A DNA stretch of 8,005 nucleotides from Verrucomicrobiales bacterium. GTDB lineage: Bacteria; Verrucomicrobiota; Verrucomicrobiia; Methylacidiphilales; JAAUTS01. A program made the translations under genes and the position numbers. Under the pieces are notes generated by a model. The model saw only the letters and a list, made by a program, of their open reading frames with translations, was not told the origin of the DNA and searched no databases. Shown one piece after another: positions 6,664 through 8,005 of this stretch (its first letter is position 1; the number at the start of each line of letters is the position of its first letter). Where the stretch lies: NCBI GenBank assembly GCA_031279715.1, contig JAITHY010000098.1:1-8005 (forward strand), read 5' to 3'.

Positions 6664-7371
6664 TCATTCCAAGCGTTCGATATTCAATCGTTCAATATCA
6701 GCGGCATCAATCTCACACCAGTCACTGACTACATATGTGGTATCCTTATTATCCCATGAGCGTTGCGCCCAATTCCTTGCCAAATCTTTGTCTTTCAAAA
6801 TCTCAACAAATATACAAACACGGAACTTCACCGGATGCCGACCGCCTCTAATTTCTTTTCGCAATAAAACCAAACCCAAAACATTTCCGGCATAAAATTT
6901 TATTGCAAGGGATTCATTGGGTTCAAGTTTCGTCGGGCAATATACTTCTTGCGCGCTCTGCATAGTAGAACTACTAATACTGGGCACACACCAACTGCAT
7001 TTTGAACCCAATGATTCAATCATCATTCCCATTTCATAGGGCTTGCCATCTTTTCCAAATGCCCCGTCATAGAACAGCAACTCATCGCTCCCATTTTTTA
7101 ACTCAAACGCCCCATATTTGGGAAAATCACAATATAAATACTTTTGCATACTTGCCAAATTGGAGACTATGTTTACGGCCTTGGCATCGATATTTTTTAC
7201 CACTAAAACAAATTGATGTTTTCCCAGATAATTAATCCGGGCAGACATGGACGATGGACATTCGTCGCATATTAGCAATGTGTCCTTTGCTTCTGTATAA
7301 TACTCAAAGGCGAATGTAAATGCCATTCCCAATACCACACTGAACAGCAGCCTTTGAGTCGGTTTATTCAT
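6664..7371 (-). CDS. Putative immunity protein: exported or membrane-anchored, cysteine-rich, unknown family
   Basis: I do not recognise the family. From ATG at 7371 the product is 235 residues. It has a short basic N-terminus (MNKPTQR) and one hydrophobic segment (residues about 8-22), so it is either anchored by an N-terminal helix or exported. The rest is predicted beta-rich (HQFVLVVKNID, LEPNESLAIKFYAGNVLGLVLL, VKFRVCIFVEIL) with eight cysteines, including CDEC and CSWC, which could form disulfides outside the cytoplasm. The start was chosen because ATGAATAA overlaps the Rhs stop by 8 nt. There is no Shine-Dalgarno sequence, so translation is probably coupled to the Rhs gene. A longer frame from 7440 would only overlap the Rhs tip and lacks support. 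Position directly after an Rhs tip and the same AT-rich composition argue for an immunity protein. No sequence homology supports that role. Confidence 0.75.
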   Translation of the reverse strand: MNKPTQRLLFSVVLGMAFTFAFEYYTEAKDTLLICDECPSSMSARINYLGKHQFVLVVKNIDAKAVNIVSNLASMQKYLYCDFPKYGAFELKNGSDELLFYDGAFGKDGKPYEMGMMIESLGSKCSWCVPSISSSTMQSAQEVYCPTKLEPNESLAIKFYAGNVLGLVLLRKEIRGGRHPVKFRVCIFVEILKDKDLARNWAQRSWDNKDTTYVVSDWCEIDAADIERLNIERLE

Positions 7372-8005
7372 AGTAAACAGGGGTTCTATTTGGGAATACC
7401 GCACTAGGAGCAGCTCCTTTAATACCTGAATAACCTCCATTTTTGTACAAAATTTGTTCTACTACACCACTGTCAGATATTACGGGTACGCCAGAATGAT
7501 CATCTCCATATGACATGGCAACTCTGGTATTTATCATATTGTCTGTGTCATCAACTTTAACTTCTTGGTAGCCGTCTCCTTTTAATATATTTTCCACTTG
7601 ATCACCTTGAATCCAATACTGCCCTGAAGCAAAGGCATATCCATAACAGTTGTAAGTTGAATCATAATTTGCACCAATAAATCCTCCCGATATGTATTTC
7701 AAAAGAGTTATGGCATAATTTCCATCGTCAGTTAGACACGACCAAATTTCATAGGTTGCTAGTGGTCCACCCGGTATAGGAGTTCCTCTCCACAAATCAT
7801 TTGTTTGTTTGCTTGCTGTACTTAATTGCAACAATCCTTGCCAGTCTAATTGAATGGTAGGTGCGTTAACATAACCATAATTATTCGCCCCATCGGGAAA
7901 ACCACTAGGGTCGGCAGTCGTCCACCGCTGTGTCTCAGGCGAATAATTCCGGTATTTGAAAACATACCCGCCAATCTCAGCGTCGTAGGGCTTGCCCGTG
8001 TAAAA
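7364..8005 (-). CDS. Rhs-family polymorphic toxin, C-terminal end with NlpC/P60-like tip (5' part outside window)
   Basis: The frame is open from the window edge (8005) to TAA at 7366-7364, giving the last 213 residues. Residues 1-58 are the end of the Rhs-repeat-associated core: FYTGKPYDAEIGGYVFKYRNYSPETQRWTTADPSGFPDGANNYGYVNAP, matching the family pattern YR-Y-P-T-RW-T-DP-G followed by NxYGYVNN, ending in DWQGL. After this the sequence is unrelated to the core, as expected for a swapped toxin tip. The tip (about 59-213) contains YNCYGYAFASGQYWIQGDQVE with Cys120 as candidate nucleophile, DDHSGVPVISDSG with His170, and a tail GGYSGIKGAAPS ending in VYYE. This order (Cys, then His-Ser-Gly, then a Gly-rich strand) resembles papain-fold NlpC/P60/CHAP-like amidohydrolases, so peptidoglycan or peptide cleavage is inferred. 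Rhs proteins are typically delivered to neighbouring cells; the secretion route is not visible here. Confidence 0.85.
   Translation of the reverse strand, partial: FYTGKPYDAEIGGYVFKYRNYSPETQRWTTADPSGFPDGANNYGYVNAPTIQLDWQGLLQLSTASKQTNDLWRGTPIPGGPLATYEIWSCLTDDGNYAITLLKYISGGFIGANYDSTYNCYGYAFASGQYWIQGDQVENILKGDGYQEVKVDDTDNMINTRVAMSYGDDHSGVPVISDSGVVEQILYKNGGYSGIKGAAPSAVFPNRTPVYYE

Noticed and set aside
7372..7440. Upstream in-frame start for the putative immunity gene
   Set aside because: It would add 23 residues encoded entirely within the Rhs tip in another frame. The ATG at 7371 fits the stop overlap and gives a normal N-terminal export helix.
1..8005. CRISPR array, tRNA, rRNA or insertion sequence
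   Set aside because: No regularly spaced 25-40 bp repeats, cloverleaf-like sequence, rRNA landmark or transposase frame was seen. The only short-period array is the 10-bp one at 1371-1410.

Overview
The window looks like chromosomal DNA of a Gram-negative, polysaccharide-degrading bacterium, most likely from the Verrucomicrobiota/Lentisphaerota (PVC) side of the tree. The basis is a combination of features: an exported protein with autotransporter-associated beta-strand (PATR) repeats, secreted GH2 and GH43-like proteins in an operon with a lipoprotein mutarotase, AraC-like tandem direct-repeat sites, and an Rhs polymorphic toxin. Phylum-level placement is inference, because no rRNA or marker gene is present. 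All credible genes are on the minus strand, so transcription runs from high to low coordinates.

Layout in transcription order. (1) 8005-7364 is the C-terminal end of an Rhs protein. It has the end of the conserved Rhs core, then an AT-rich variable tip with an NlpC/P60-like (papain-fold) Cys/His signature. (2) 7371-6664 is an AT-rich gene for a membrane-anchored or exported, cysteine-rich protein. It overlaps the Rhs stop codon by 8 nt and is the obvious immunity-protein candidate. (3) 6663-6525 is an intergenic region with a tandem direct-repeat operator and a hairpin. (4) 6524-1555 is a tightly packed three-gene operon: lipoprotein aldose 1-epimerase, secreted GH2 glycosidase (beta-galactosidase type) and secreted GH43-like beta-propeller protein. 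(5) 1554-1274 is an intergenic region with a second copy of the tandem operator directly abutting a TTGACA -35 box, then a 10-bp tandem repeat in the presumed 5' UTR. (6) 1273-1 is the N-terminal 424 codons of a PATR-repeat surface protein that continues beyond the window.

The enzymes appear to work together outside the cytoplasm. The GH2 enzyme would release a beta-linked sugar, the mutarotase would interconvert its anomers, and the beta-propeller protein may act on or bind another linkage. The shared operator suggests that the surface protein and the sugar operon answer to the same AraC-type activator.

The most unusual signal is at DNA level. The heptamer CGCTGAC/GTCAGCG occurs 42 times (manual count) between positions 15 and 6443, against roughly one or two expected from base composition. 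It is used in every reading phase that does not create a stop codon and in both orientations. It is absent from the AT-rich Rhs tip and immunity gene. This resembles a highly iterated genomic word (compare DNA-uptake sequences or cyanobacterial HIP1) and does not look like protein-driven repetition. I saw no tRNA, rRNA, CRISPR array or insertion sequence.
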